A DNA stretch of 5,327 bases from Endomicrobium sp. GTDB lineage: Bacteria; Elusimicrobiota; Endomicrobiia; Endomicrobiales; Endomicrobiaceae. The notes beneath the pieces were generated by a model that worked only from the letters and a program-made list of their open reading frames with translations, was not told the origin of the DNA and did no database searches. A program made the position numbers and the translations under genes. Positions 5,293 through 5,327 of this stretch are shown one piece after another; the first letter of the stretch is position 1; every line of letters starts with the position of its first letter. The DNA is taken from assembly GCA_031277075.1 (NCBI GenBank), contig JAISLV010000161.1:1-5327 (forward strand), given 5' to 3'.

Positions 5293-5327
5293 ATGTTAAT
5301 TTGGATTGTAAGAATTCTTGTAGTTTT
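5293..5327 (+). CDS. Start of an unidentified membrane-type protein (truncated by the window edge)
   Basis: Only the first eleven residues are visible (MLIWIVRILVV). They are hydrophobic, like a first transmembrane segment. The ATG has AGAGG at 5281-5285, seven bases upstream, and lies 52 bases after the aroE stop, so it may belong to the same transcript. The opening resembles the N-terminus of PIN/TRAM-domain membrane proteins, but eleven residues are far too few to assign a family. Confidence 0.6.
   Translation, partial: MLIWIVRILVV

Overview
The window reads as an ordinary chromosomal segment of a low-to-moderate GC bacterium. It carries branched-chain amino acid genes (ilvN, ilvC) and a shikimate-pathway gene (aroE), plus two exported proteins. 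The A-rich, Lys-rich coding style, the short class I IlvC, the DUF4015-type lipoprotein and the repeat-laden spacers look to me like Elusimicrobiota, perhaps an Endomicrobium-like lineage. That is recognition from memory and was not checked by search. All genes are on the + strand, and no phage, defence, CRISPR or toxin-antitoxin genes are visible.

Layout. Positions 1-320 are non-coding and dense in repeats: a 24-bp palindromic tandem duplication, five 12-bp tandem units, two copies in opposite orientation of one hairpin, and several smaller hairpins. ilvN follows (321-794), with any ilvB lying outside the window. A 205-bp spacer (795-999) holds two overlapping, mutually exclusive stems. Then come a small secreted Lys/Glu-rich protein (1000-1554), a long imperfect hairpin (1575-1618) and ilvC (1653-2654). 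A probable terminator closes ilvC. The rest of the 521-bp gap up to 3176 is a mosaic of degenerate repeats, with a motif of the form GYGTCTCTAAAAA recurring in both orientations. The gap ends in a perfect-consensus sigma-70-type promoter (TTGACA, 17 bp, TATAAT) about ten bases before the ATG of a DUF4015-family lipoprotein (3176-4432). aroE (4413-5240) overlaps that gene by 20 bp. A further membrane-type N-terminus starts at 5293 and runs off the edge.

How the genes work together. IlvN is the regulatory subunit of acetohydroxyacid synthase, and IlvC takes that enzyme's product to the dihydroxyacid precursor of valine, isoleucine and leucine. AroE makes shikimate for aromatic amino acids. The DUF4015 lipoprotein is probably an envelope glycoside hydrolase-like protein that shares a transcript with aroE. 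No functional link between the two is evident.

No clear new biological system is present. The observations most worth a second look are the near-leaderless promoter arrangement, the hairpin pair with compensated base changes, the overlapping stems before the secreted-protein gene, and the scattered inverted-repeat family.
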